A DNA stretch of 64,000 nt from Emticicia fluvialis. Its GTDB lineage: Bacteria > Bacteroidota > Bacteroidia > Cytophagales > Spirosomataceae. Below the pieces are notes generated by a model. It had not been told where the DNA came from, ran no database searches, and worked only from the letters and a program-made list of their open reading frames with translations. Positions within the stretch are counted from its first letter, which is position 1. Each line of letters begins with the position of its first letter. The position numbers were made by a program, and so were the translations under genes. This document shows positions 43,471-51,980 of the stretch, one piece after another. The stretch is from positions 248,001 through 312,000 of the forward strand of contig NZ_JANUSD010000001.1 in assembly GCF_024793945.1 (NCBI RefSeq). Direction: 5' to 3'.

Positions 43471-44517
43471 TCAGTAGGCTTTCAGGGCTTCTACCAAAGC
43501 GGCGTTCTCGGCATCAGTGCCTATCGATATACGGATACATCCTTCACAAAGCTGTACATTAGAGCGGTCGCGGGTGATAATCTTCCGGTCAATCAGGTAT
43601 CTGAAAACCGCTTTGGCATCTGCAAACTTAACCAGCAACTGGTTGGAGTCTGAAGGGTAAATGTGTTTTACAATTGCCAGCGTGCCCAGCATATCTGCCA
43701 GTGTCTGGCGTGCTTTCAGGATATCCTGTACGTAAGCGTTCTTTTTATCTTCGTTGTTCAGGGCATCCAGTATCAGCAATTGCGTTACGGCATTGAGGTT
43801 ATACGGATACTTGATTTTGTTCAGAATCTTAATCAGGTCTTCTGATGCAAAGGCCATCCCGAAGCGTAAGGCGGCCAATCCCCATGCTTTAGAGAATGTC
43901 TGCAATACTACCAGGTTCGGGTAGGTGTCTAACAAGTTGGTGAAAGAATCAGCCTCTGCAAAATCAATATAGGCTTCATCCACTATTACCAGCCCGGTTG
44001 TAAATTTTTCAAGAATCTCCAAAACTGCCTCTCTGCTCACCAGATTCCCCGATGGGTTATTAGGCGAGCAAATCCATATCAGTTTGGTATGGTGTGTAAC
44101 CGCCGCCAGTACGGCTTCGGTATTTATCTGGAAGTCTGTGGTTAATGGCACCTGTATTACCGGGGTATTCTGTACATCGGCACATACCTTATACATACCG
44201 TAGGTTGGGGGCATTATCAGAATATTATCTTCCTTTGGCTCGCAGGTAGCACGAATCAGCAAATCAATGGCTTCGTCAGAGCCGTTGCCCAGAAAAATCT
44301 GCCCCGGTCGCACGCCTTTAATTACAGCCAGCTTGTCTTTTATGTCTGTCTGGTGAGGGTCCGGGTAGCGGTTATAATTTCCGTCTATTACCGAGCCGAA
44401 AGGGTTTTCGTTGGCATCAAGAAAGATACCTTCTTTGCCGGTGTATTCATCACGAGCCGACGAATAGGGGGCAAGTGTAAGAATATGCTGGCGTATTATA
44501 TTGTTCAGAGAAAACAT
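43471..44517 (-). CDS. hisC: Histidinol-phosphate aminotransferase
   Basis: PLP-dependent class I/II aminotransferase of 348 residues converting imidazole-acetol phosphate and glutamate to histidinol phosphate in histidine biosynthesis. Landmarks: DANENPFG (35-41), NGSDEAIDLL (78-86), CSPNNPSGN (150-158), VDEAYIDF (179-186) and the PLP-lysine motif FSKAWGLAALRFG with Lys210. The C-terminal arginine is in GCIRISIGT. It is 44 nt after the SDR gene on the same strand and probably cotranscribed. hisB is on the plus strand 38 kb away, so histidine genes are dispersed in this genome. Confidence 0.96.
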   Translation of the reverse strand: MFSLNNIIRQHILTLAPYSSARDEYTGKEGIFLDANENPFGSVIDGNYNRYPDPHQTDIKDKLAVIKGVRPGQIFLGNGSDEAIDLLIRATCEPKEDNILIMPPTYGMYKVCADVQNTPVIQVPLTTDFQINTEAVLAAVTHHTKLIWICSPNNPSGNLVSREAVLEILEKFTTGLVIVDEAYIDFAEADSFTNLLDTYPNLVVLQTFSKAWGLAALRFGMAFASEDLIKILNKIKYPYNLNAVTQLLILDALNNEDKKNAYVQDILKARQTLADMLGTLAIVKHIYPSDSNQLLVKFADAKAVFRYLIDRKIITRDRSNVQLCEGCIRISIGTDAENAALVEALKAY

Positions 44518-44561
44518 AAGGGCGTATCTGATTTATTTTTAATGGTGGTTGGTTGTACTAA

Positions 44562-45329
44562 TTATTTGGGAGCCATTCTGATGGCGCCATCCAGGCGAAT
44601 CACTTCTCCGTTCAGCATGGTGTTTTCTACAATATGCTGGGCAAGCTGCGCGTATTCATCCGGCTGGCCCAAACGAGACGGGAACGGAACCTGCTGGCCT
44701 AATGAAAGCTGCGCTTCTTCGGGCAATGAGGCCATCAGCGGGGTTTTAAAAATACCCGGGGCAATGGTCATTACCCTGATACCGTTTCTGGATAAGTCTC
44801 GGGCAATGGGTAAGGTCATAGACACGATGCCACCCTTCGAGGCCGCATAGGCTGCCTGCCCGATTTGCCCGTCATAAGCAGCTACCGAAGCCGTATTAAT
44901 AATTACACCTCGTTCGCCTCCATCATTGGCTTCGTTTTGGGTCATTTCAAAAGCAGCCAGACGGATCATATTGAATGAGCCAATGAGGTTTATCTGAACT
45001 ATTTTCTGAAAATGCGCCAGCGAATGAGGTCCATCTTTGCCCACGGTGCGGGCAGGTGGTGCTATACCGGCGCAATTAACCAGAATATGGATGGCTTTGA
45101 AACGGGCTATGGCCTGGGCCATCACTTTTTGTGCATCTTTCTCTGACGAAACATCACATTTTACAAACTTTGCCTTGCGGCCCAGTCCGGCTGCCAGCGC
45201 TTTGCCTTTCTCTTTGTTCAGGTCTGCTATTACGGCATTAACACCTGCTTTTACGAACCGCCTGACAACGGCTTCGCCTAAACCCGATGCTCCGCCGGTT
45301 ACTATGGCTGTGAGTCCTTTTAGCTGCAT
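44562..45329 (-). CDS. SDR-family 3-hydroxyacyl-CoA dehydrogenase (type 2-like)
   Basis: A 255-residue NAD-dependent short-chain dehydrogenase. It has the Rossmann motif TGGASGLG (11-18), NCAGIA (85-90) and the catalytic set Ser148, Tyr161, Lys165 (YAASK). The stretch PPARTVGKDGPHSLAHFQK is characteristic of type 2 hydroxyacyl-CoA dehydrogenases (HSD17B10-like), which act in fatty-acid and branched-chain amino-acid breakdown. Other SDR substrates are possible. It is upstream of hisC on the same strand and divergent from hemF. Confidence 0.92.
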   Translation of the reverse strand: MQLKGLTAIVTGGASGLGEAVVRRFVKAGVNAVIADLNKEKGKALAAGLGRKAKFVKCDVSSEKDAQKVMAQAIARFKAIHILVNCAGIAPPARTVGKDGPHSLAHFQKIVQINLIGSFNMIRLAAFEMTQNEANDGGERGVIINTASVAAYDGQIGQAAYAASKGGIVSMTLPIARDLSRNGIRVMTIAPGIFKTPLMASLPEEAQLSLGQQVPFPSRLGQPDEYAQLAQHIVENTMLNGEVIRLDGAIRMAPK

Positions 45330-45407
45330 AAATTGATAAAAAAGAAAAATTATTATGGATACCTCTACCGGTGTCGCTAAATTGCCACAAAATTTGAAAA
45401 GAATCTT

Positions 45408-46304
45408 ATGTTATCCAAAGAAAATATTGCCGAATACTTCAGAACCCTGCAAGACCATATATGTGCTGCCATAGAAAATACCGATGGCAAAGGCAGATTT
45501 CATGAAGACCAATGGCAACACCACAGTGGCGGCGGCGGGCGCACAAGGGTAATAACCGACGGCCGTATCATTGCCAAAGGGGGGGTGAACTTCTCGGCCG
45601 TATCCGGTGAAGTATCTGATGCACTACAGAAGCAATTGAAGTTATCGGAGAAGTCAGACTATTTTGCCACAGGGGTATCAATAGTGCAGCATCCGGTTAG
45701 CCCTATGGTGCCTATCATACACATGAATGTGCGGTATTTTGAACTGGGCAACGGTACCTGCTGGTTTGGTGGTGGCATAGACCTGACACCCCATTATGTG
45801 GTTGAGGATGATGCACGCTGGTTTCATGCCCAAATGAAAGCCGCCTGCGATAAACATAACCCTGCGTATTATACTAAGTATAAAGAATGGGCAGATAACT
45901 ACTTTTATCTGCCTCACAGAAACGAAACCCGCGGTGTAGGTGGGATATTCTTTGACTACCTGAAGCCAGCCGATGAACCTGCCAAAGCAGATTTGTTTGC
46001 CTTTGTGCAGTCGGTAGGCGAGAGCTTTGCACCTGTTTATACGCACCTGATGGCAAAAAACCATCTGCTGCCGTATGGCGAACGTGAAACCAACTGGCAG
46101 ATGCTACGCCGGGGGCGATATGTTGAGTTTAATCTGGTTTGGGACAGAGGCACGAAATTCGGGCTGGAAACCAACGGACGTACGGAGTCTATCTTAATGA
46201 GCCTTCCGCCTGTAGCTAATTGGGTGTATGATTACCAGCCTGAGCCGGGTAGCGCAGAAGCGCAAACGCTTGGCCTGCTAAAGAAAGACATTAATTGGGT
46301 GTAA
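45408..46304 (+). CDS. hemF: Oxygen-dependent coproporphyrinogen III oxidase
   Basis: Heme biosynthesis enzyme of 298 residues that decarboxylates coproporphyrinogen III to protoporphyrinogen IX using O2, which indicates an aerobic lifestyle. Family motifs: QHHSGGGGRTRVI-like (WQHHSGGGGRTRV), HMNVRYFELGN, CWFGGGIDLTPHY, PHRNETRGVGGIFFDYL and RRGRYVEFNLVWDRGTKFG. Length is normal (about 300). Divergent from the SDR gene across 78 nt and followed by the ClC gene 62 nt downstream. Confidence 0.97.
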   Translation: MLSKENIAEYFRTLQDHICAAIENTDGKGRFHEDQWQHHSGGGGRTRVITDGRIIAKGGVNFSAVSGEVSDALQKQLKLSEKSDYFATGVSIVQHPVSPMVPIIHMNVRYFELGNGTCWFGGGIDLTPHYVVEDDARWFHAQMKAACDKHNPAYYTKYKEWADNYFYLPHRNETRGVGGIFFDYLKPADEPAKADLFAFVQSVGESFAPVYTHLMAKNHLLPYGERETNWQMLRRGRYVEFNLVWDRGTKFGLETNGRTESILMSLPPVANWVYDYQPEPGSAEAQTLGLLKKDINWV

Positions 46305-46366
46305 GGCCGCACAATGCACCAGTCGGTGGCTTTTTGAATTGCCAAATTACAACAGTCTTTGATGTT

Positions 46367-47767
46367 ATGAAATATACATTTGTCAGGAAACATCTGAGTA
46401 CTATCAGAAGGATAAAGAAAGCCAAAGATGCAATAAAGGCCTTGTTAAAGGCAAGGGTAGATGCTATTGCCAATAAAAAGTTAAAGCAGAGCCTGCTCAA
46501 TGCCATACCTTTCTGGGCAGGAGCCTTCATTACGGGTGTGGTGGCCGTTATTTATGCCAAACTTTTTATGATAGCAGAGCGTGGCACTATCTATCTTTTT
46601 CACCTCAATAAATGGGTGTTTATGGGTATTACGCCGCTGTGCTTTATAGTGTCGTGGTGGCTGGTTCAGAAATATGCCCCTTTTGCCCGTGGCAGTGGTA
46701 TTCCGCAGGTGAGTGCGGCCATTGAACTGGCAAACCCTAAAAAATATGGGCTGGTAAATAATTTATTGAGTATCAGGGTACTGCTGATAAAAATAGTATC
46801 AAGCCTTATTATGGTGTTTGGCGGAGGTGCTGTCGGTCGGGAAGGCCCTACTATTCAGATAGCCGGTTCTATATTTAAGAAAATCAATGACTGGCTTCCG
46901 GAGTGGTACCCCAAGGTTTCTAAAAAAAACATGCTCATTACCGGAGCTGCCTCTGGACTGGCCGCTGCTTTTAATACGCCGCTTGGTGGCATTGTATTTG
47001 CCATAGAAGAGCTTACCAAAACACATTTCAGTTATTTCAAGTCGGCTTTGCTTACAGGTGTAATTATTGCCGGGCTAACCGCCCTGAATATACTGGGGCC
47101 GTATTTGTATCTGGGGTATCCAAAGGTAAATAATCTGGCATGGTGGGTTATCTTCCCGGTTATTGTTACAGCGGTGCTTTCGGGGTACCTTGGCTGCACC
47201 ATGACCCGCATTATTTTGTATATACTGAAGAAGAAAAAGGCCTTGAATACCAACCGGGCAAAATTGCTATATTGCATTGTTGCAGGTCTGGTAATAGCAT
47301 CGGCGGGTATTTTTATTAGTTTTGAAACCTTCGGCACAGGCAAAGAACTGATGCAAACCCTGTTGCTGACCAACAACAAGTATCTTGAGTGGTACGTGCC
47401 TTTATTGAGGTTCTTCGGCCCGGTGGTTTCATTTACCAACGGCGGTGCTGGTGGTGTATTTGCCCCGTCGCTGAGCGCAGGCGCCAGTGTGGGTTCATGG
47501 GTGGCAGAATGGTTTCATCTGGTTTGTTCTAATGCCAATCTTATAGTGCTGTGTGGTATGGTCAGTTTTCTTACAGGCGTTACACGCAGCCCGTTTACAT
47601 CTTCCATACTGGTACTGGAAATGACAACCGCCGAGAGTATCATATTTTATCTTATGATAGCCGGCCTGGCTGCCAATCTGGTATCATCATTCGTCAGCAA
47701 GCATTCGTTCTATGACCAGATGAAAGAACAGTATCTGGCTGAAATTGACACCGAAGAAAAGAACTGA
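46367..47767 (+). CDS. ClC-family chloride channel/transporter
   Basis: A 466-residue polytopic membrane protein of the ClC family (about 12 membrane helices) moving chloride or another halide, as a channel or an H+/Cl- exchanger. The three pore motifs are seen: GSGIPQ (ARGSGIPQV), GREGPT (GGGAVGREGPTIQ) and GGVFAPSLSAG. The glutamate in GREGPT is the gating glutamate. No C-terminal CBS pair is present. The ATG at 46367 was chosen over an in-frame TTG at 46295 that overlaps the end of hemF. Likely cotranscribed with hemF. Confidence 0.95.
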   Translation: MKYTFVRKHLSTIRRIKKAKDAIKALLKARVDAIANKKLKQSLLNAIPFWAGAFITGVVAVIYAKLFMIAERGTIYLFHLNKWVFMGITPLCFIVSWWLVQKYAPFARGSGIPQVSAAIELANPKKYGLVNNLLSIRVLLIKIVSSLIMVFGGGAVGREGPTIQIAGSIFKKINDWLPEWYPKVSKKNMLITGAASGLAAAFNTPLGGIVFAIEELTKTHFSYFKSALLTGVIIAGLTALNILGPYLYLGYPKVNNLAWWVIFPVIVTAVLSGYLGCTMTRIILYILKKKKALNTNRAKLLYCIVAGLVIASAGIFISFETFGTGKELMQTLLLTNNKYLEWYVPLLRFFGPVVSFTNGGAGGVFAPSLSAGASVGSWVAEWFHLVCSNANLIVLCGMVSFLTGVTRSPFTSSILVLEMTTAESIIFYLMIAGLAANLVSSFVSKHSFYDQMKEQYLAEIDTEEKN

Positions 47768-47774
47768 CCCACTT

Positions 47775-49529
47775 TTACTTTGAGCCGTCCGGCCGGGCTA
47801 ATTCTTCGGCAATGTATTTGTCAACCATTTTTTCAAGTATGGCCATGGTTACAGTCCCCTGCGATAGTATGAGGTCATGAAACACCCGAACATCAAATTT
47901 ATCTTTCAGAGCCTCTTCTGCTTTTTTACGCTGATTCTTAATGGTTATTTCTCCGATTTTATAAGCCAGAGCCTGCCCCGGCCAGGAGATATACCGGTTG
48001 ATTTCGGTATTGACTTCATGTAAAGAAAGCGCCGTGTTTTCAGCCAGAAAACTAACCGCCTGTTCACGCGTCCAGTCTTTGTCATGGATACCCACATCAA
48101 TTACCAGGCGGCAGGCACGCCACATTTCGTAAGTCAATCGGCCAAACCTGCTGTACGGGTCTTTGTAAAGGCCCAGTTCATAGCCCAGGTATTCGCTGTA
48201 CAAGCCCCATCCTTCGCCATACGCATTCACATACAGGTTTCGTCTGAAATCAGGCAGGTAGTCCAGCTCCTGTGTCAACGCTATCTGCAAATGATGCCCC
48301 GGTACGGCCTCATGCAGTGTCAGGGCCTCAAGGGTATATAAAGTACGGCTGGGCAGGTTGTAGGTATTTACCCAATAGTTGCCTGCCTGTTTTGATTGGA
48401 TAGAGGCACCACTATACCGCCCGGCTGTGTAGGTAGGTGCCAGGTAGTCTGGCACGGGTACTACGCCATAAGGCTGGCGCGGCAGCTTACCAAAAAGCAA
48501 TGGTAGTTTTCCGTCTATCTTTTTAGCAATAAAAGAGGCTTCTTTAAGCAGTTGCTCACCCGTAGTAGGGTAAAACCTGGGTTCGGTGCGCAGGTAATCA
48601 ATAAATGCTTTAATTGAGCCTTTGAAGTTTACCTCGTCCAATACCAACTGCATTTCTTTCCTGATGCGTTCTACTTCCTGCATGCCAATGGCATAAATCT
48701 CATCAGGCGTTTTATTGGTGGTGGTATAGTGTTTTACTTTTTCGGCATAGAATTTCCGGCCGTTCGGGAAATGCGAAGCACCAAGCGTGGTTCTGGTTTT
48801 AGGATGGTACTCTTTCTCAAAGAATGTCCTGATTTTTATGTAAGACGGTATCACGCTTTGTTCTATCTGTTTTCTGCCCTCAGCTTGTAGTAATAACCAG
48901 TCAGCCTCAGAGATAGACTGCGGTTTTTTTATAAACGGTTTCCAGAAAACAGATTGTTCGTAGCTGTCAACAATATGGGCATTGTAGGTGGCTTCGTAGC
49001 CCTTTAGCGCAATGCTGGGTTGAGATATACCCAATGCAAGCCCTTTTCTTATTAAAGCCAGGTTGTCATCCACAAAACCCGGTATCCCTTTCAGTTTGGT
49101 CAGATAATGTTCAACCTGTTTTTTAGTTGAAAAGGCAGCAGGCGCAATTCTTGCTATGCCGGTATGAAAACCCTCGTCAGCCAGTATGGGGTTCAGGTAT
49201 TCTTTGTATTCATAAGAAATCAGCTCGTCATTCAGCTGATATTTCAGCAACGCTATGTTTATCTGGTCGTCAAAAGTAAGTGTTTGTTCATTTACGGCAT
49301 TCAGCTTGTCAGCTTCCTTTTTAAAAAACTGATAACGGCGAAGGAAATCTTCTTCGCGGTTTCTGCCAAACGGAAAAGGTGAATTGACCGAGTCTGAGGC
49401 CGATTCAAGTCTATGAAATGCTTTTATTTCTTCTAATACATCAGTAATAACGGCATTTGGTTGGGGTTTTTGTGAAAAAGCAAAAGAACTATGCAGGCAT
49501 ATCAATAGCAGTAAAAAGTATTTTCTCAT
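47775..49529 (-). CDS. DUF885 family exported metallohydrolase-like protein
   Basis: A 584-residue protein with a signal peptide (KYFLLLLICLHSSFAFSQ) belonging to the DUF885 family. The conserved core TLHEAVPGHHLQIALTQE contains a HExxxxHH-type zinc motif, followed by NAYGEGWGLYSEYLGYELG with the likely third ligand. Other family landmarks are VSFLAENTALSLHEVNTEI and RYISWPGQALAYKIG. DUF885 members are thought to be metallopeptidases, but few have been characterised, so the substrate is unknown. Convergent with the ClC gene with only 7 nt between stops. Confidence 0.92.
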   Translation of the reverse strand: MRKYFLLLLICLHSSFAFSQKPQPNAVITDVLEEIKAFHRLESASDSVNSPFPFGRNREEDFLRRYQFFKKEADKLNAVNEQTLTFDDQINIALLKYQLNDELISYEYKEYLNPILADEGFHTGIARIAPAAFSTKKQVEHYLTKLKGIPGFVDDNLALIRKGLALGISQPSIALKGYEATYNAHIVDSYEQSVFWKPFIKKPQSISEADWLLLQAEGRKQIEQSVIPSYIKIRTFFEKEYHPKTRTTLGASHFPNGRKFYAEKVKHYTTTNKTPDEIYAIGMQEVERIRKEMQLVLDEVNFKGSIKAFIDYLRTEPRFYPTTGEQLLKEASFIAKKIDGKLPLLFGKLPRQPYGVVPVPDYLAPTYTAGRYSGASIQSKQAGNYWVNTYNLPSRTLYTLEALTLHEAVPGHHLQIALTQELDYLPDFRRNLYVNAYGEGWGLYSEYLGYELGLYKDPYSRFGRLTYEMWRACRLVIDVGIHDKDWTREQAVSFLAENTALSLHEVNTEINRYISWPGQALAYKIGEITIKNQRKKAEEALKDKFDVRVFHDLILSQGTVTMAILEKMVDKYIAEELARPDGSK

Positions 49530-49617
49530 GGAAGAACTGGTGCGTTACGGTTAAGGAATAAGAATCCGAAGATAAGGAAAATTCAGAAACGTGCAGCAGT
49601 TTTTAGATACTTTGGCT

Positions 49618-50457
49618 TTAATCACGCTTCCTGAAAGCCGTTGGCGTGCTGCCGGTAAACTTTTTAAACTGTTTGCAGAAGTGGCTTTCGTCGGTATAGC
49701 CAAACTCATCGGCAATTTCAGAGATGGTCAGCCTACTGAATAACAACCGGGTTTCAATCAGTTTCATTTTGTATTTGGTAATGTATTGTTTCAACGATTC
49801 TCCGGTATGTTTTTTAAAAAAAATACTGATGTAATCAGGGGCATAATTAAATACATCTGCCAGATGCTCAATGGTTAGTTCTGCCGGCTGATGTATATGT
49901 TTTTTTATATAGGTAAGAATTGCCTCTACAGAGTCTTTCAACACGGGGCTGGCAGAAGCCTGACCAAACAGATTACGGGCAAGGATAATCATCATACTGC
50001 GCATAATGTTGTTTCTGATTAACTCAAAGTACTGCGATTGCTCATGCTCGTTTTCTTCTTCGAGCAGTTTAAGCAAGCTATGCAGTTTCTCTCTTTCGTG
50101 TTTGTCGTGCACAATGGTACCCCGGCTTTGCGACGAGGTATAAAGCAGCGTTTTCATTATCTGCTGCCAGGTGCTGTCTTTATCTTCGGTATGTGGTGTA
50201 TTGTAGATTGACTCATTGAAACGGATAAAACAAAACTCGGTTATTTCATTGATTTCAAAATGATGATAATCTTCCGGCCCGAGAAGAAACACATCTCCGG
50301 CCAGGTACCTGAACTCATTGCCGTTGATATTATGGATGCCATTACCTTTCAGAGTAAATATTATCTCAAAATAGGTATGCTTATGCACCGAGTGCACCCA
50401 GGTGGCCGCTTCAAAATGATAGATGCTGAAGGGGGTATGCAGTACGTATCTTTTCAT
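49618..50457 (-). CDS. AraC-family transcriptional regulator
   Basis: A 279-residue activator or repressor with an N-terminal cupin sensor (about 1-110, with HSVHKHTYFEIIFTLKG-type HKHTYFEI) and a C-terminal pair of helix-turn-helix motifs (about 175-279: LTIEHLADVFNYAPDYISIFF and LTISEIADEFGYTDESHFC). The second matches the AraC signature closely. It is transcribed divergently from the DUF1080 gene across a 117-nt region, the usual arrangement for a local regulator, so it probably controls the DUF1080-Dabb unit in response to a sugar-derived signal (inference). Confidence 0.93.
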   Translation of the reverse strand: MKRYVLHTPFSIYHFEAATWVHSVHKHTYFEIIFTLKGNGIHNINGNEFRYLAGDVFLLGPEDYHHFEINEITEFCFIRFNESIYNTPHTEDKDSTWQQIMKTLLYTSSQSRGTIVHDKHEREKLHSLLKLLEEENEHEQSQYFELIRNNIMRSMMIILARNLFGQASASPVLKDSVEAILTYIKKHIHQPAELTIEHLADVFNYAPDYISIFFKKHTGESLKQYITKYKMKLIETRLLFSRLTISEIADEFGYTDESHFCKQFKKFTGSTPTAFRKRD

Positions 50458-50527
50458 AAAGCAAAAGTAGTAAAGAAAGCACTAATATATGTTGGATTTT
50501 TACAATACATAAGCCTGCGTCATGGTG

Positions 50528-50535
50528 TAGCTTTG
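50528..50535 (+). promoter_or_regulatory. -7 box upstream of the DUF1080 gene
   Basis: TAGCTTTG, an exact TAnnTTTG match, 39 nt before the ATG at 50575, in the divergent AraC/DUF1080 gap. No good -33 element at the usual spacing, which would fit an activator-dependent promoter. Confidence 0.45.
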
Positions 50536-50574
50536 TAACTGCATACATCATTCTATCTTTACATTTATACGGCT

Positions 50575-51447
50575 ATGAAACACCTTTATCTGCTAATATC
50601 TTTATTTTTGCTTGTTTTGGGCTTGTCTTCATTACAGAAAGCGGATGAATGGACTATTCTTCTCGACAAGGATTTAAGCCGGTGGGAAAACTACCTGAGT
50701 TATAGGCATACTAATAATTATAATGGAAAAATACCGAAGGATTCTCTTGGGGCGGATATAAAGCCTATTGGCTATAATAATGATAAGTATGGGGTTTTTA
50801 CGGTTCTGAATGAACCCGGTGGCCCGGTGCTGAAAGTAAGCGGAGAAATATATGGATGCTTGTTTACACGTCAGGAGTATGAAAACTATCATCTGAAACT
50901 ACAGGTGAAATGGGGCAAACGCAAATATGTACCCAGGCTTGAAAAGCTGAAAGATTCTGGTATACTTTATCATTCAACTGGTGAGGCCGGGGCAGAATAT
51001 TTTCGTTCATGGATGCTCTCTCAGGAGTTTCAGATTATGGAAGGCCACATGGGCGACTTCTGGTGTCAGGCAAATTCTGCCATTGATATCCGTGCCTGGC
51101 AATCTGAAGGAATAATGAATTGTGTGGCTGATGCCAGAAGGCCGTTCAGAACTTTTAAAAGCCAGGGTGATTATTATTGTATGCGGTCGGCCGACTATGA
51201 GAGTCCGGCTGGCGAATGGACTACCCTGGAGCTTATCTGTTTTGAAGGCAAAAGTCTGCACATTGTAAACGGACACGTGGTAATGGTATTACAAAACAGC
51301 CGCTACATACAGCCAGACGGTAAGGAGGTGCCTATGACCAAAGGAAAATTACAATTGCAAAGCGAAGCAGCAGAGGTATTTTACCGAGACATACGCATTA
51401 AGCCCATTGCTGCAATGCCTGAGCTTTATAAGAAACTGTTTTTATAA
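50575..51447 (+). CDS. DUF1080 (3-keto-disaccharide hydrolase family) secreted protein
   Basis: A 290-residue exported protein of family PF06439 with a concanavalin-like jelly-roll fold. Signal peptide: KHLYLLISLFLLVLGLSS. Family landmarks: DEWTILLDKDLSRWENY (25-41), KVSGEIYGCLFTRQEYENYH, GKRKYVPRLEKLKDSGILYH, EFQIMEGHMGDFW and EWTTLELICFEG. Some members cleave oxidised (3-keto) glycosides; others may only bind. The Dabb gene follows after 43 nt and the AraC gene is divergent, making a small self-contained unit. It may act with oxidised sugars made by the GMC system at 30348-34247, but the two loci are 16 kb apart. Confidence 0.9.
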   Translation: MKHLYLLISLFLLVLGLSSLQKADEWTILLDKDLSRWENYLSYRHTNNYNGKIPKDSLGADIKPIGYNNDKYGVFTVLNEPGGPVLKVSGEIYGCLFTRQEYENYHLKLQVKWGKRKYVPRLEKLKDSGILYHSTGEAGAEYFRSWMLSQEFQIMEGHMGDFWCQANSAIDIRAWQSEGIMNCVADARRPFRTFKSQGDYYCMRSADYESPAGEWTTLELICFEGKSLHIVNGHVVMVLQNSRYIQPDGKEVPMTKGKLQLQSEAAEVFYRDIRIKPIAAMPELYKKLFL

Positions 51448-51490
51448 GCCACATAAAGATTGAAATTATTAAAGATTAAACAGCATAAGA

Positions 51491-51904
51491 ATGAACACCA
51501 CAACACGCAGGAAATTCCTGAAAAACACGGCTTTGGCATCGGTTGTTACCTCGTCTGCTTTTGCAGGCACTGAAACAAAAGCGGCCAAAGAGCTATTTGT
51601 GCATCATGTGTACTTCTGGTTGAAAAACCCGGGCAATGAGGCCGACAAAGCCAAACTGATAGAGGGTCTTGAAGGACTCACCAAAATAAAGGAAATCAAA
51701 ATGGTGCATATTGGTGTGCCGGCCAGTACCAACAGAAGTGTAATAGAGCGCGGCTACGCGGTATCATGGCTATTGTTTTTTGATAGCCTGGAAGAAGAAG
51801 AAATCTACCAGAAACACCCGGTTCATCTGAAATTTGTTGAGAACTACGCTCACCTATGGGAGAAGGTAATCGTGTATGATTCAATAGGCGCCAAAAGGTC
51901 TTGA
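51491..51904 (+). CDS. Tat-exported Dabb (stress-responsive alpha/beta barrel) protein
   Basis: A 137-residue protein with a Tat-like signal (TTRRKFLKNTALASVVTS) and a dimeric alpha/beta-barrel (Dabb) domain: FVHHVYFWLKNP, then a glycine-rich segment, VSWLLFFDSLEEEEIYQKHPVH and KFVENYAHLWEKVIVYDS. Dabb proteins include stress-responsive and heme- or catabolism-linked enzymes; no catalytic residues can be assigned here. It follows DUF1080 in the same probable transcript. The combination of DUF1080 and Dabb under an AraC regulator recurs in Bacteroidota, but its biochemical meaning is not established. Confidence 0.87.
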   Translation: MNTTTRRKFLKNTALASVVTSSAFAGTETKAAKELFVHHVYFWLKNPGNEADKAKLIEGLEGLTKIKEIKMVHIGVPASTNRSVIERGYAVSWLLFFDSLEEEEIYQKHPVHLKFVENYAHLWEKVIVYDSIGAKRS

Positions 51905-51910
51905 GTTGTG

Positions 51911-51970
51911 TTGCCAGATTTGCTGGCAATATAGGTGGTAATCCCTCCGGTTTTGCAGCCAGAGGGATTT
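51911..51970. terminator. Two hairpins between convergent Dabb and glutamate-synthase-like genes
   Basis: First a 7-bp stem (51911-51917 with 51923-51929), then an 8-bp stem (AATCCCTC 51940-51947 with GAGGGATT 51962-51969). They occupy the gap between the plus-strand Dabb stop and the minus-strand stop. T-runs are weak. Confidence 0.5.
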
Positions 51971-51980
51971 ACTATGCCTG

